This document shows, one piece after another, positions 6,879 to 16,414 of a DNA stretch of 55,372 bases. Under the pieces are notes generated by a model. That model saw nothing but the letters and a program-made list of their open reading frames with translations, was not told the DNA's origin and ran no database searches. The position numbers and the translations under genes were made by a program. Positions within the stretch are counted from its first letter, which is position 1. The number at the start of each line of letters is the position of its first letter. Origin of the DNA: Bacillota bacterium (GTDB lineage Bacteria > Bacillota > UBA4882 > UBA10575). The stretch covers positions 1-55,372 of the forward strand of contig JAAYHQ010000032.1 of NCBI GenBank assembly GCA_012727425.1, given 5' to 3'.

Positions 6879-8642
6879 CTAAACCACCTCCCCGGCAAGC
6901 TCCGTGTCTTTGGCCAGTTGTTCGAGATCAGCCTGTAGCTTGGTGAATTCCTCCATCTTGTCCTCGGAAATAAACTTGGCCTGGGCAATACGTTCCCGGA
7001 TCTTTAAGGCGAGAATTTCTTGGATCCCCACTCCTCTCTCCAACAGAGCCAGGCCCACGTCGGCAAAGGTGAGGACGATCCGTAAGAGCGCCAACTGCTT
7101 ATCGAGGGAGGTATAGGTATCAATTTCATGGAAGGCGTTTTGATGAAGGTAGTCTTCCCGGATCGAACGGGCCACTTCCAGCGTCAGCTGATCCCGCGGG
7201 GAGAGGGCGTCGAGCCCGACCAAGCGCACGATCTCTTCCAGTTCGGCCTCCTGCTGGAGAATGCGCATCGCCCGGCGGCGGAGATTAACCCATTCTTCCC
7301 CGATCTCGGTCCGGAAATAATCATCCAACCGTTCGTTGTACAAGGAGTAACTTTGCAGCCAGTTAATCGCCGGGAAGTGACGGCTGTAGGCCAGTGCCGA
7401 ATCCAAACCCCAATAGACTTTGACCACCCGCAGGGTGTTCTGGGTCACCGGTTCAGAAAGGTCGCCCCCCGGAGGCGAAACGGCACCAATCGCGGTAATC
7501 GAACCTTCCCGTCCGTCCTGGCCTAAACAACGGACGCGCCCTGCCCGCTCGTAAAATTCAGCCAGCCGCGAACCCAAATAGGCCGGATAGCCTTCTTCAC
7601 CCGGCATCTCTTCCAACCGTCCCGAAATTTCCCGGAGCGCCTCCGCCCAACGGGAAGTGGAGTCGGCCATAATTGCCACGTTATAACCCATATCACGGAA
7701 GTACTCCGCAATGGTAATCCCGGTATAAATCGAAGCCTCCCGCGCCGCCACCGGCATATCGGAGGTATTGGCCACGAGAACGGTTCGCTTCATCAAGTCC
7801 TCACCGGTCCGGGGGTCACGCAACTGCGGAAATTCATTTAAAACGTCGGTCATTTCGTTCCCCCGCTCGCCGCAACCTACATACACAATGATGTCGGCGT
7901 CGGACCACTTGGCCAATTGGTGTTGGACCACCGTCTTTCCACTCCCAAAGGGCCCGGGAATCGCCGCCGTCCCGCCACGAGCGATCGGGAAGAAGGTATC
8001 GATGATCCGCTGTCCGGTCGTCATAATCCGGTCCGGGGCCAGTTTCTCCCGGTAGGGACGGGCCCGGCGCACCGGCCACCGTTGCATCATGGTCAGTTCC
8101 CGCGGTCCCGCTTCCGTCTCGACCACGGCGATCGTTTCCTCAACCGTAAAATCGCCCGCTTCAATTTTGGCAATTTTTCCTTTTACCCCCGGCGGGACCA
8201 TAATCCGGTGCTCAACAACAACGTTCTCTTGGACTACACCAATGACATCACCGGGTTCCACTTCATTGCCCACCGCCAGCCGGGGGGTAAAAGTCCACTT
8301 TTTATCCCGCGCCAGGCCGGGGACCTCAATCCCCCGGGCCAGGCGGTTCCCTTGCAAGGCTAAAACATCAAGCGGACGTTGGATCCCGTCGTAAATTGAA
8401 CTAATGAGCCCGGGTCCCAACTCCACGCTTAGCGGCAGACCGGTCGAGACCACCGGTGCGCCGGGGCCAATCATACTCGTGTCTTCATAGACCTGAATCG
8501 AGGCCACTTCCCCGCGGAGCTCAATAATCTCCCCAATTAACCTTTCGTTCCCAACCCGGACCACATCAAACATCTTCGCGCCCGGAATGCCTTCGGCCTC
8601 CACCAAAGGTCCGGCCACTCTGATAATTTTTCCCGTACTCAC
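6879..8642 (-). CDS. ntpA: V-type ATPase catalytic subunit A
   Basis: Subunit A (587 residues) carries the catalytic ATP site of V1. The P-loop GPFGSGKT is at 230-237, followed by the GERGNEM motif near 258-264, and the bulge domain characteristic of A subunits is at about 115-190. The start is GTG, whose GTGA overlaps the TGA of subunit F. The length and motif set are those of an intact, active subunit. Confidence 0.97.
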   Translation of the reverse strand: MSTGKIIRVAGPLVEAEGIPGAKMFDVVRVGNERLIGEIIELRGEVASIQVYEDTSMIGPGAPVVSTGLPLSVELGPGLISSIYDGIQRPLDVLALQGNRLARGIEVPGLARDKKWTFTPRLAVGNEVEPGDVIGVVQENVVVEHRIMVPPGVKGKIAKIEAGDFTVEETIAVVETEAGPRELTMMQRWPVRRARPYREKLAPDRIMTTGQRIIDTFFPIARGGTAAIPGPFGSGKTVVQHQLAKWSDADIIVYVGCGERGNEMTDVLNEFPQLRDPRTGEDLMKRTVLVANTSDMPVAAREASIYTGITIAEYFRDMGYNVAIMADSTSRWAEALREISGRLEEMPGEEGYPAYLGSRLAEFYERAGRVRCLGQDGREGSITAIGAVSPPGGDLSEPVTQNTLRVVKVYWGLDSALAYSRHFPAINWLQSYSLYNERLDDYFRTEIGEEWVNLRRRAMRILQQEAELEEIVRLVGLDALSPRDQLTLEVARSIREDYLHQNAFHEIDTYTSLDKQLALLRIVLTFADVGLALLERGVGIQEILALKIRERIAQAKFISEDKMEEFTKLQADLEQLAKDTELAGEVV

Positions 8643-8980
8643 TTGTTACCGACCTCTTTCCCCTTTTCGATATCGACACCAACCGCTTTCTCCACAATCC
8701 GGCGGATCCGTTCCGCCGCGTAGCCTTGACTGCCGGCCACGCCCGGAATATAGGTGATACAGGGTAACGGTCTGCTACCCCACTCCTCGATCTCATCCGT
8801 AAAGCCCTGGGCGATCGATTCTGTGATGTAGATCACCCCGTAATTCTGGTCGTCCTTTAACTTAAAAAGAACATCTCTGGCTTCTTGACCGCTGGCCACC
8901 GGAAAAAGCTCCAACCCCAAGAGGCCGAAACCCCGAATCAAATCCTCTTCTCCGATGACGGCCATTTTAAATGTAGACAT
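8639..8980 (-). CDS. ntpF: V-type ATPase subunit F
   Basis: Subunit F (113 residues) binds subunit D in the central stalk. It has the Rossmann-like small alpha/beta fold pattern: [18 protein letters not shown] at the N-terminus and [12 protein letters not shown] in the middle. The gene overlaps subunit C by 14 bases at its start, where AGGAGG serves as ribosome binding site, and subunit A by four bases at its end. A second ATG five codons in is a possible alternative start. Confidence 0.92.
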   Translation of the reverse strand: MSTFKMAVIGEEDLIRGFGLLGLELFPVASGQEARDVLFKLKDDQNYGVIYITESIAQGFTDEIEEWGSRPLPCITYIPGVAGSQGYAAERIRRIVEKAVGVDIEKGKEVGNK

Positions 8981-9908
8981 TCCGCAACCTCCTCCTGACC
9001 GTCTCCTCCGGAAGTTTATTCAACTTACCGGTGAGCACCAGGCGCAGATTAAGGATCTCCCGTTCTTTCGCCAGCAGATAGCCGATCAACGGTTCGAGCC
9101 CCAGGGGAATCCTTTTGGCCTCCGCGATCATTTCCAAGAGCAGATTATCAATGGTCCGCTCCAGATCGGGAAGGGCGCGTTCCATTCCTTCCTCCCCAGG
9201 CCCCAAGTTCCGGTAAGGAGTATACGCTAAAACCTTTGTCAACGGCAGTTGGTTTTCGGCGTATTGCTCCAGCAGATTGCGGTCAAGTACTCCCGGCTCC
9301 ACCATAAATCTGGTGAATTCTTGAGCGGAAACGCCCTTTTTCCGTAAACGAAGAAAGATCATCAGATTTAAGAGATCCCGCCGTGCCCGCCAGTAATCCC
9401 GAAGCAGGACCGGACCCTTGTCCAGGATCCGCTGGCCATACCGGTAGTAAGCCTGATCCAAGGCGGCCGCCCGTTCCGGCCCACTTTCGGGCAGTTGGGC
9501 CAAAGTGGCGGCAATTTCCCGGGGTAATCCGGTATAATCACCGGCAGCGACCATCCGTTTCAGCTCGGTAAAGGGGATAACCCCCAGCCGACTCGGTTGG
9601 CCACGCCCGTCGGCCACGACCAAGAGCTTTAAGTTGTGCACATCCCAGCGGTGTAAGAAGACCAAAAGTTCGGGGGCATCGTCGGTCAAACCGCGCAGAA
9701 AACGATAAACCCCCTCCAGTTCCGCTTCAAAAGCCGCTTCGTAATCGACGGCCAACGTTTCCGCGGAATAGTCCGTTTCCGCCAACAAACGCAGGGCTTC
9801 CTGGACCGAAGCCGTTTTGAGCAGCCGCTCAAAAAAACTAGCGGGGAGCAATTTCGTCTCAAGGATACGTATCCGCCCAACGGCGTAGGCGTAATCTCTT
9901 TCTGCCAT
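8967..9908 (-). CDS. ntpC: V-type ATPase subunit C
   Basis: Subunit C (313 residues) is the socket that joins the central stalk to the membrane c-ring. The protein is all-helical with the AC39/C-subunit features YAYAVGRIRILETKLL near the N-terminus and the final LAKEREILNLRLVLTGKLN. The ATG at 9908 is preferred over a TTG one codon upstream, because the GGGGAG ribosome binding site is spaced five bases from the ATG. Confidence 0.93.
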   Translation of the reverse strand: MAERDYAYAVGRIRILETKLLPASFFERLLKTASVQEALRLLAETDYSAETLAVDYEAAFEAELEGVYRFLRGLTDDAPELLVFLHRWDVHNLKLLVVADGRGQPSRLGVIPFTELKRMVAAGDYTGLPREIAATLAQLPESGPERAAALDQAYYRYGQRILDKGPVLLRDYWRARRDLLNLMIFLRLRKKGVSAQEFTRFMVEPGVLDRNLLEQYAENQLPLTKVLAYTPYRNLGPGEEGMERALPDLERTIDNLLLEMIAEAKRIPLGLEPLIGYLLAKEREILNLRLVLTGKLNKLPEETVRRRLRNVYI

Positions 9909-9923
9909 CAAAACTCCCCCCCG

Positions 9924-10526
9924 TTATGAAAATAGAATCCCGGCAACCTCCGGAAAGAAGCGGTCTTCTAAATCGGCAACAATTGATTCCAAGGAAGCAT
10001 TGACTTCGTAATTGGAACTGAGGAGGAGGAATCCTCCTCTAATCGCTGCCGGTTCCGGCCGTAATTGTAAATTCCCACTGCGGCCGTTCTTCACCAATTC
10101 CTGATTCACTTGCGCAATAATCTTTTGCCAAAGTTCTCTTTCAGCAGCAGAAACCGCGATCGTTTCTTCCCCGCTCTCCACCGCCGCCCAAAGCAGTTCT
10201 TGATAAAGGGCGGCCTTTTCTGCCGCCGGCATCGCAGTTAAAGCGTCCAATGCCTGTTCGAAAGCGGCATGGACCAATTCCTGCTTCGTCTGCAAAAGAC
10301 GCAGTTTTGCTTCAAGCTCGGCCTCCCGGATTAGGCGGCGCGCTTCTTCTTCACCCCGGCGACGGTATTCCTCCCGGATGGCCTCAACCTTTTCGGTCGT
10401 TTCTTTCCGGAAATCCGCCGCCAAGCGCTGTGCTTCTTCCCGGCTTTGGGCCGCAATCGCTGCGGCTTCCTCCCGGGCGGCCTCCATAATCCGGCTCGTC
10501 AGTTCCGTTAATTCTTGGGCCATCAT
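9924..10526 (-). CDS. ntpE: V-type ATPase subunit E
   Basis: Subunit E (200 residues) forms the peripheral stator stalk with the H/G subunit. Residues 1-100 are a charged coiled coil rich in Ala, Glu and Arg, and the C-terminal half is the globular domain that binds the V1 head (RGGFLLLSSNYEVNASL). Two ATG codons in tandem open the frame after AGGTGGG. Twelve bases separate it from subunit C. Confidence 0.9.
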   Translation of the reverse strand: MMAQELTELTSRIMEAAREEAAAIAAQSREEAQRLAADFRKETTEKVEAIREEYRRRGEEEARRLIREAELEAKLRLLQTKQELVHAAFEQALDALTAMPAAEKAALYQELLWAAVESGEETIAVSAAERELWQKIIAQVNQELVKNGRSGNLQLRPEPAAIRGGFLLLSSNYEVNASLESIVADLEDRFFPEVAGILFS

Positions 10527-10535
10527 TTATCCCAC

Positions 10536-11000
10536 CTAAAGCGTAATCGTGTTATAGAGGAAGAACGAGATAATAAAGGCTAAAATAGCGTAAGTCTCAA
10601 CCAAACCGGCATAAACGATCCCCTTCGCGGCTTCTTCCGGCCTTTTCGCGACGATGCCCACCCCGGCCGCCGCGACCTTGCCCTGGTATATCGCAGACAA
10701 CAAGCCGACAACACCAATGGGTAACCCGGTAACGAGAAAACGGAAACCGGCTTCCAACGAAATCGGCCCGGGCACCGCTGCAAACTTAAAGACCATCAGC
10801 ATGCCGATAACAAAACCGTAAATACCTTGCGTCCCCGGAAGGGCCGTCAGGACCAGAGTCTGCCCGAATTTTTTCGGATCCTCGGTGACCACGCCCGCCG
10901 CGACGCGCCCGGCAATGCTCACTCCTAAAGCGGAGCCAATTCCCGACAACAAGACCGCAATTGCGACGCCTAGAAATGCATACAGAGTTCCTAAAGCCAT
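10536..11000 (-). CDS. ntpK: V-type ATPase subunit K (c-ring proteolipid), predicted Na+ type
   Basis: Subunit K (154 residues, four membrane helices) is a duplicated c-subunit that forms the ion-carrying rotor ring. Only the second hairpin carries the ion-binding carboxylate (E135 in GLVETYAIL); the first has Gln (T57, Q58 in LPGTQGIYG). L54, T57, Q58, Q106 and E135 correspond to the residues that coordinate Na+ in Enterococcus hirae NtpK (L61, T64, Q65, Q110, E139). I therefore infer that the enzyme couples ATP to Na+ rather than H+. Pump or synthase direction cannot be told from sequence. Confidence 0.95.
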   Translation of the reverse strand: MALGTLYAFLGVAIAVLLSGIGSALGVSIAGRVAAGVVTEDPKKFGQTLVLTALPGTQGIYGFVIGMLMVFKFAAVPGPISLEAGFRFLVTGLPIGVVGLLSAIYQGKVAAAGVGIVAKRPEEAAKGIVYAGLVETYAILAFIISFFLYNTITL

Positions 11001-11004
11001 CTTC

Positions 11005-12954
11005 CTATACCTCTCTTTCCTTTTTTAAGAAAATATTTATATTCTCCAGTTTAAAAGGAGCAAAAGGCCTCCCGCCACCGGTAAAAAAGGTACCGAAAAA
11101 CTCCAAATACTGTAATCTGCTGGCATGCACGTAAGCACCGAGCAGGTTGAGGCCAAAATTAAGCCCATGCCCGATGACGAAGATGAGTACGGCAAAGAGC
11201 CAGCCCAACGGTGCACCCCACAACATTTCCACAAACAAATTGATGATTGACGCCATCACCGCTCCGGAAAGGCCCAGAGCCATCAGCCGGGAATAGGAGA
11301 GAACGTCACTGAAGAAACTGACACTCCCGTAGATGTCCAACAACCCGGCGGGGATCGCTTTTAGAATCTCAACCAATCTTCTTTTCCCCCGGGCATTGCC
11401 GGCGATCAACAGCAGCGCCGCAATGAGGGTTCCGTATTTGAACTGTTCAGTGTAGGCGCCTAGCCCGATGTAGGAGCCGCCAACCATGAGCAAAATTCCG
11501 GTCAAAAAGAGGAGCCAAACGCCTTTTCCCCAGACCGCTTCCGCAACATCGCCATTTTTTATACAGATCCACGCGCTGATGATCGTCCCGACATACAACT
11601 GAACCAAGCCCAATCCTAGGGAAAGAACCAAGAGAAGCTGAGGATTCTCTACCACATTAAAAGCGCCGTTAAAGAAGGAATAGCCAAAGATACTTGAAGT
11701 TATCAACCCGAAGAAGACAGCGCCCAAACCGCTGAGGATGAACAACTTCGCCATCTTCCGCCCGCCCGGCCCCATCGTTATCTTCGCCATAAGCGCCGCA
11801 CAGATCAGGGCCAGCAGGGCGCCATAACCGGCGTCGCCCAATGCCATGCCGTAACACAAGAAGTAAAAGGGGGCAATCGCCGCCGAGGGATCCACCTCAT
11901 CCTGCCGCGGATAACTGAAGGATTCCACCAGTCTTTCAAAGGGGGTAACCAGCTTTTTGTTCTTCAAGAGAATGGGGATCTCCTCTCCGGCCTGCGGTTC
12001 GGAAAAGCGTAAACAATGGGGCAACTTGAGCGCAGAAATCACTTTCTCCACCCGTGCCGCCTGCGCGGCAGGGACCCAACCGTGAAGGCCAAAAACCGCC
12101 TTCCCCACCAACAATTGGCGTTGGGCTTCCACTTGCCGCTTCTGGTTATGCCAGTAATCATACAGGGTCTGGAAGAACGGGCGTTCCGCCGCCAGTTCCA
12201 TCAAAGTAGCGGCATGTTTGGCCATCTCCGCTGCCAGTTGCTCCATTTTTTCATTTAAGGCCGCCAGCCGCTCACCAACGGTTCCCGTGGTCAGCTCCGG
12301 CCATGCCGGCACAAACCCTTTCTCCCGTAAAATCTCCGCCGCCCGTGTTTCCCGCCAGCAGAAAAAGACGGCATAGATCCGGCTTTCGTGCTCACCAATC
12401 TCCTGGTAACAGTGGGCAATCTCCTCTTCCGCCAACGCTTGTGATAAAAGCTGGGGATCCCGGTCGTAACTGCCAAGGAAAACCGCGATCCGCCGTGAGC
12501 CGCGCCACGCTTCCACGGGAAGATCCAGTTTCGCCCAGGGCTGTAAAGCCTTAATCTCCCGTTCGGCCTTGGCTTTTTCCTGCTCAAGCAGGCTATATGC
12601 TTGCTCGATGGTAAATATCTGGTCGGCCAGGGCTTTGGCTTCGTCCCGTTTCGCCAAGTAATTTTGTTGTTCCTCCCAAGTTAAGACTGTCTTGATCCCG
12701 GAGAACTGTTCAACAAAATTTGGCTTTTGCGGCGCAAAACGTTCAAAAACAGCTAAGACCCGGGTGATCTCACCCAGCCTTTCCTCAATCTGGCGGAGCT
12801 TGGCTGCGATCTCCTCTTCCGTTTCCAAACGTTTTTCTTCCGTGGTCGGTTCGATCAGTTCCACTAAACCAAGGCGTTGCAGTTCCGAAAGAAAAGAGGA
12901 TTTGTGCTCAGCTAAGCCGTATAGCTCCAGGCGTTTCATCGGTACAATAGCCAT
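11005..12954 (-). CDS. ntpI: V-type ATPase subunit I (a-subunit)
   Basis: Subunit I (649 residues) is the membrane stator that forms the ion half-channels next to the c-ring. The N-terminal 330 residues are cytoplasmic with coiled coils, and the C-terminal half has about seven or eight membrane segments, including the family block FYFLCYGMALGDAGYGALLAL near 370. The VLSYSRLMALGLSGAVMA segment near 560 contains the Arg expected to face the rotor glutamate. The ATG abuts the stop of the upstream H subunit gene, and four bases separate its stop from subunit K. Confidence 0.95.
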   Translation of the reverse strand: MAIVPMKRLELYGLAEHKSSFLSELQRLGLVELIEPTTEEKRLETEEEIAAKLRQIEERLGEITRVLAVFERFAPQKPNFVEQFSGIKTVLTWEEQQNYLAKRDEAKALADQIFTIEQAYSLLEQEKAKAEREIKALQPWAKLDLPVEAWRGSRRIAVFLGSYDRDPQLLSQALAEEEIAHCYQEIGEHESRIYAVFFCWRETRAAEILREKGFVPAWPELTTGTVGERLAALNEKMEQLAAEMAKHAATLMELAAERPFFQTLYDYWHNQKRQVEAQRQLLVGKAVFGLHGWVPAAQAARVEKVISALKLPHCLRFSEPQAGEEIPILLKNKKLVTPFERLVESFSYPRQDEVDPSAAIAPFYFLCYGMALGDAGYGALLALICAALMAKITMGPGGRKMAKLFILSGLGAVFFGLITSSIFGYSFFNGAFNVVENPQLLLVLSLGLGLVQLYVGTIISAWICIKNGDVAEAVWGKGVWLLFLTGILLMVGGSYIGLGAYTEQFKYGTLIAALLLIAGNARGKRRLVEILKAIPAGLLDIYGSVSFFSDVLSYSRLMALGLSGAVMASIINLFVEMLWGAPLGWLFAVLIFVIGHGLNFGLNLLGAYVHASRLQYLEFFGTFFTGGGRPFAPFKLENINIFLKKEREV

Positions 12955-13266
12955 TTATCCTCTAATCCTTTCTTTGATAAAATCTACGACCGCGGATCCT
13001 TTCGCCGCGGCTTTGCTGCGGAGATCCTTGATCTCCAGATCGGTCCGCCGACGCAACTCCTGAACGGTCTCTTCTGCCTCGGCCACCCTTCTGGCCAGTT
13101 CAGCCTGGCCTTCTTTCCGCGCGGTCGCCAGCATTGACTCCCGTTCGGCGGCCAATTCTTGTTGCTGTTGGGCCAGATACGCCTCGGCTTCTTGTTTTGC
13201 CGCATTAACTAGTTGGTCCGCTTCTTCCTCGACTGCCGTCAACTCTTGCCAGATCGCGTTCACCAT
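12955..13266 (-). CDS. ntpG: V-type ATPase subunit H/G (peripheral stalk)
   Basis: This 103-residue protein is a continuous charged helix (for example KQEAEAYLAQQQQELAAERE) as found in the AhaH/NtpF-type G subunit that pairs with subunit E in the peripheral stalk. It is the first gene of the operon, upstream of subunit I. Naming differs between bacterial and archaeal systems. The assignment rests on size, coiled coil and position, since such helices have low sequence identity. Confidence 0.85.
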   Translation of the reverse strand: MVNAIWQELTAVEEEADQLVNAAKQEAEAYLAQQQQELAAERESMLATARKEGQAELARRVAEAEETVQELRRRTDLEIKDLRSKAAAKGSAVVDFIKERIRG

Positions 13267-13377
13267 TTTCTTCCCCCCTTCGCAAGATTAACCAGAAGTG
13301 GTGAGAACAATAGCCTCTTTTCGACAACAAATGACAAAAGTCCTCTTGAACAAAATTAAAATTCTTGTTTCATTTCC

Positions 13378-13596
13378 TTAACTTTCCCCTTTAGCCAGAA
13401 AGATCAGGCCGGTTAGCCCCACCAGAAAACCGGCCACCGCACCCAAAACTCCAGTCAAGTGTTCGTACCCATAACAACGACCGCTCAAATAACCAAGGTA
13501 GAACCCGAAAACCACGGAGATGGTCAAGCCGAAAGCCGTGACGAACAGGACCAGTCCGCGCAACCGCCGTGGTTTTTTTCGCTTGCCCCGTCCCAT
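13378..13596 (-). CDS. Small AtpZ/AtpI-like membrane protein
   Basis: A short protein (72 residues from the ATG at 13596; 81 if the TTG at 13623 is used) has a basic N-terminus (GRGKRKKPRRLRG) and two hydrophobic helices separated by a short polar loop (GRCYGYEHLTG). The second helix pattern GAVAGFLVGLTGLIFL resembles the Gly-rich AtpZ/AtpI proteins that accompany F-type ATP synthases and have been linked to Mg2+/Ca2+ transport or ring assembly. Here it lies 111 bases upstream of a V-type operon. The longer start would overlap the upstream cobalamin protein gene; neither start has a strong ribosome binding site. The family assignment is by pattern only. Confidence 0.55.
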   Translation of the reverse strand: MGRGKRKKPRRLRGLVLFVTAFGLTISVVFGFYLGYLSGRCYGYEHLTGVLGAVAGFLVGLTGLIFLAKGES

Positions 13597-13606
13597 CGCG
13601 GCAACA

Positions 13607-15232
13607 CTAGTTTCCACCGGCAAGGCGCACTTTTTCGCCGATCACCTGCTGCGTTTCCTCATCCCAAAGCCGGCAAGCTCCCTGGTGCATGCGGGTTTTG
13701 ATCTTGCCCGGAGCCACTGTTGACCCTTTCAACTGCGGGGCATCCAAGATCCCCAAAGCGACGGCTTGCGCCAGCGTTTCCGGATCAGAGAAGGGATCGG
13801 CGGTTTTCCCCGCCCCCAGACGCCAAATGGCGTCCAAGATCAGTTCCGCTTCAGCAATGAGTTCGTCGCGGCGCGCCACCACCCGCCGGTCCGTGGTCGG
13901 ATCGGGGGCGTCGTACAGGCAGTTCTTCAACACACCATGCACAATCTCACAACTCTCGATAATCTCCGTGGGTGTGGCAATATGGTCGGCTTCACAGTAG
14001 GCAACCACATGGATAATCTGAGGCGCCAAAGCCAGTCCCAAAACGGTGGAAGCGGCCAGTTGTCCCTTGGCCACATGCGGTTTCACGGAAAGACTGGCCA
14101 ACCCGGCCCGGACCTGCCGGTAGACGCGAAAGTCCCCATCTTCCAAACGGGCAACCAGTTCCAACCCGGCCAAAGCTTTACCCAAATCCATGACCCCGCT
14201 GGTCCCCGGTGGGTTGTTCAGCATAATTTGGGCGATATAATCTTTCACCCCGGCCTTTTTGGCATTGTAGGCGGCCAGGTAAAAGGCGGCCACGGCCACC
14301 GAATCGGGTGCGCCCCTGAGACTCCAGTGGTGGGCTTCATTCACTTCAACTGGAATCCCGCGGGCCCCGTGCCAAGCCATGGCTTCCTGGTTCTCCCGGA
14401 TCGCTGCGGCCACCGGGCGATTGGCCCGCCCGTCCAACTGGCTATACCAGTATAACGGGATGGCGGCCCACGCGTTTTTAATCGTCCGCGCCGTCATTTC
14501 CGCCCATTTAAGCAAATCCCGCGTCCCGCTGTAACAGCGGAGGAGCGGCCGGTTGCCCGTCCGGGACGCCTCATAAAGACGGACCAGATCCTCTTCGCGG
14601 CGGAGGGGAACACCACCGGCCCCCTCTTGCTGCGGATCCATCTCCGCGGGCCGGAAAAAGGATTCCTGGGCATTTTGGTCCGGGCCGATCGAGATAACGT
14701 CGAGAACTTTTGCCGCCGCCAGCCGGGCAACGCCTTCGACTGTCTCTTCCAAACTGGGCAGGCCAAAATGGTGTCGGATCAGCGGATAAGGCTGTTTTTG
14801 CGCCAGACGCTCCACCAGGGTATCCCCGCTTAGCCGCGCCGCCTCACCCGTAGTCTCCCCTTTCAGGAAAGAAACTACCGCGCCTTCTTCCTCTTCCCCA
14901 CTGAAGATTCGGCAAAAAAGCCCGCTCTCCGCCGCCACTTTGGCCACCGAAGGGGTCCCGCCAAAAATGATCTTTTGGTGACTAAGACCCGCTTCTTGCA
15001 GGGCGTTTTTCAGTTCCGCAAAAAGCTTGTCCGCAACCTCCGGGGTCAAGCGGTAGCTTAACGCCAAATAATCCGGCTCCACTTCTTGCAGGGCGCCGAT
15101 GATCTGGGCCGGTTTAACCCCGATGCCCAAGAAAGTCGTCTGGTAACCGCAGAGTTCGGCCAGGTTAAGGAAATTATGGACCCCGGCGACATGCACGCAA
15201 TTCCCCAGGGTCGCGGCGATAATTTTCTTCAC
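13607..15232 (-). CDS. Cobalamin-binding protein with glutamate-mutase E-like barrel (fused mutase candidate)
   Basis: Residues 1-125 form a B12-binding domain: CVHVAG (12-17) stands at the place of the DxHxxG motif, followed after 41 residues by Ser59 and then Gly91-Gly92. This is nearly the classical spacing and keeps the cobalt-coordinating His14, but Cys12 replaces the usual Asp. The rest (about 160-541) resembles the glutamate mutase E barrel in its C-terminal order: VVAYCEADHIATPTEI, then ALGILDAP, then GKIKTRMHQGACR. I infer a single-chain relative of the GlmS-GlmE adenosylcobalamin mutase. The substrate is unknown. The GTG start overlaps the stop of the upstream opine-dehydrogenase-like gene by one base, with GGAGGGTGAT as ribosome binding site. 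Confidence 0.7.
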   Translation of the reverse strand: MKKIIAATLGNCVHVAGVHNFLNLAELCGYQTTFLGIGVKPAQIIGALQEVEPDYLALSYRLTPEVADKLFAELKNALQEAGLSHQKIIFGGTPSVAKVAAESGLFCRIFSGEEEEGAVVSFLKGETTGEAARLSGDTLVERLAQKQPYPLIRHHFGLPSLEETVEGVARLAAAKVLDVISIGPDQNAQESFFRPAEMDPQQEGAGGVPLRREEDLVRLYEASRTGNRPLLRCYSGTRDLLKWAEMTARTIKNAWAAIPLYWYSQLDGRANRPVAAAIRENQEAMAWHGARGIPVEVNEAHHWSLRGAPDSVAVAAFYLAAYNAKKAGVKDYIAQIMLNNPPGTSGVMDLGKALAGLELVARLEDGDFRVYRQVRAGLASLSVKPHVAKGQLAASTVLGLALAPQIIHVVAYCEADHIATPTEIIESCEIVHGVLKNCLYDAPDPTTDRRVVARRDELIAEAELILDAIWRLGAGKTADPFSDPETLAQAVALGILDAPQLKGSTVAPGKIKTRMHQGACRLWDEETQQVIGEKVRLAGGN

Positions 15233-16353
15233 TACACATCACCCTCCAATGCCAACCGCCGGATCTCCGCCACCGTCAAACCCGCCAGGCCCATCTTTTC
15301 AATGGTCCGTCCTTCGGCCCAGTAATCGGTCTGGTTCATCAAGGAGGCCAAATGAATAATGTTTTCAATCGTCGGCGTCGGGACGTTTAAGTGTCGTCCC
15401 AGGGACGCAATGGGTACCAGACTCATCGAGACATCCTCCCAAAGATACCGGTGGTCAACCATGGACGGCGCGTTGATCCCTTTGTACCCCGGGTTATTGC
15501 GCATCGCTTCAAAGAGGGTTTTCCCGGGGGCGTCATAGGCCACATACAACCATTCCCGGGCCGACATCGCCCGGATCCCCAGGGCTGCGGCGACCGCCAC
15601 CCGTTCCTGATCGATGGCTTCCAGCACCCGGGCGACGGACGGGGTCACCCCTTCCATGTAAAACTGGAACTCACCACGGGTCGACTCAATCCGGGCGGCG
15701 TTCAGGACCGTCAACGCCGGGTGGAAGATGGCCCCGATATTGTTCAAACTCGTCTTCAGGACATTATCCCCCGGCACAAATTGGGGAAAGATCTTGCGCA
15801 GTTTGGCCACCAATTCCGCCGTTAAGTTCCCCGGGAGCGCGGCGATGGGAATATTGTTCTTCACACCAAAGATCCGGACCTGCGCCGGATTGATATTCCG
15901 GCTGGCGTATAAAAGGGTCTGGGCTTCGCCGAGAATAACTTGGGCTTTACAACCCATGCGCCTTAAGACCGCCCGAAACTCCAAAGCCCCTCCGGTACGG
16001 CCCGGATTCAAGAGAATATACTGCCCGTCGCGCAGGTGGGGTGCCGCCTGTTCCGCAATGAACGCATGGCCGTTGGCAGGCACGACCACCATCAAGATTT
16101 CCGCATCCTGAATCGCCTCGGCAATATTACTGGTCGCCAGATTAATCGGGCCAAACCCTTCAATCTCCCCGGAAAGCTCGATGCCACCCATCAAACGGAC
16201 CGGCTCCAGACGCTCTTCGGAGCGGTTGTAGAGATTTACTTTATATCCAGCCATCGCCAAATGTCCGGCCATTGCCATCCCGCCATGTCCAGCCCCAAGC
16301 ACACAGATGCGCGGATCGTGATCTAGATCCTTTCGTTCATTGATCAAAACCAT
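15232..16353 (-). CDS. NAD/NADP octopine/nopaline dehydrogenase-family protein
   Basis: This 373-residue protein has an N-terminal Rossmann domain with the dinucleotide loop GAGHGGMA (about residues 20-27) and a C-terminal all-helical domain containing NNIGAIFHPALTVLNAARIE, the typical octopine/nopaline dehydrogenase block with its conserved His. Such enzymes oxidise or form N-(carboxyalkyl) amino acids or act on related 2-oxo acid/amine pairs. The ATG has AGGTGA upstream. Overlap with the cobalamin mutase-like gene implies a shared pathway, possibly handling an amino acid or its keto form; this is inference. Confidence 0.85.
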   Translation of the reverse strand: MVLINERKDLDHDPRICVLGAGHGGMAMAGHLAMAGYKVNLYNRSEERLEPVRLMGGIELSGEIEGFGPINLATSNIAEAIQDAEILMVVVPANGHAFIAEQAAPHLRDGQYILLNPGRTGGALEFRAVLRRMGCKAQVILGEAQTLLYASRNINPAQVRIFGVKNNIPIAALPGNLTAELVAKLRKIFPQFVPGDNVLKTSLNNIGAIFHPALTVLNAARIESTRGEFQFYMEGVTPSVARVLEAIDQERVAVAAALGIRAMSAREWLYVAYDAPGKTLFEAMRNNPGYKGINAPSMVDHRYLWEDVSMSLVPIASLGRHLNVPTPTIENIIHLASLMNQTDYWAEGRTIEKMGLAGLTVAEIRRLALEGDV

Positions 16354-16414
16354 AATGCTATCACCTCACCCTTCGTCAACTTTTTCCTTCCGAAAGTGCC
16401 TAGGTTTACTAAAG

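Noticed and set aside
13340-13370. Imperfect AT-rich inverted repeat (AACAAAATT...AATTCTTGTT) before the V-ATPase operon
   Set aside because: The repeat is short and imperfect, and chance occurrence in AT-rich DNA is likely.
13766-14455. 229-codon plus-strand open frame
   Set aside because: It is antisense to the cobalamin mutase-like gene, has biased composition and no ribosome binding site.
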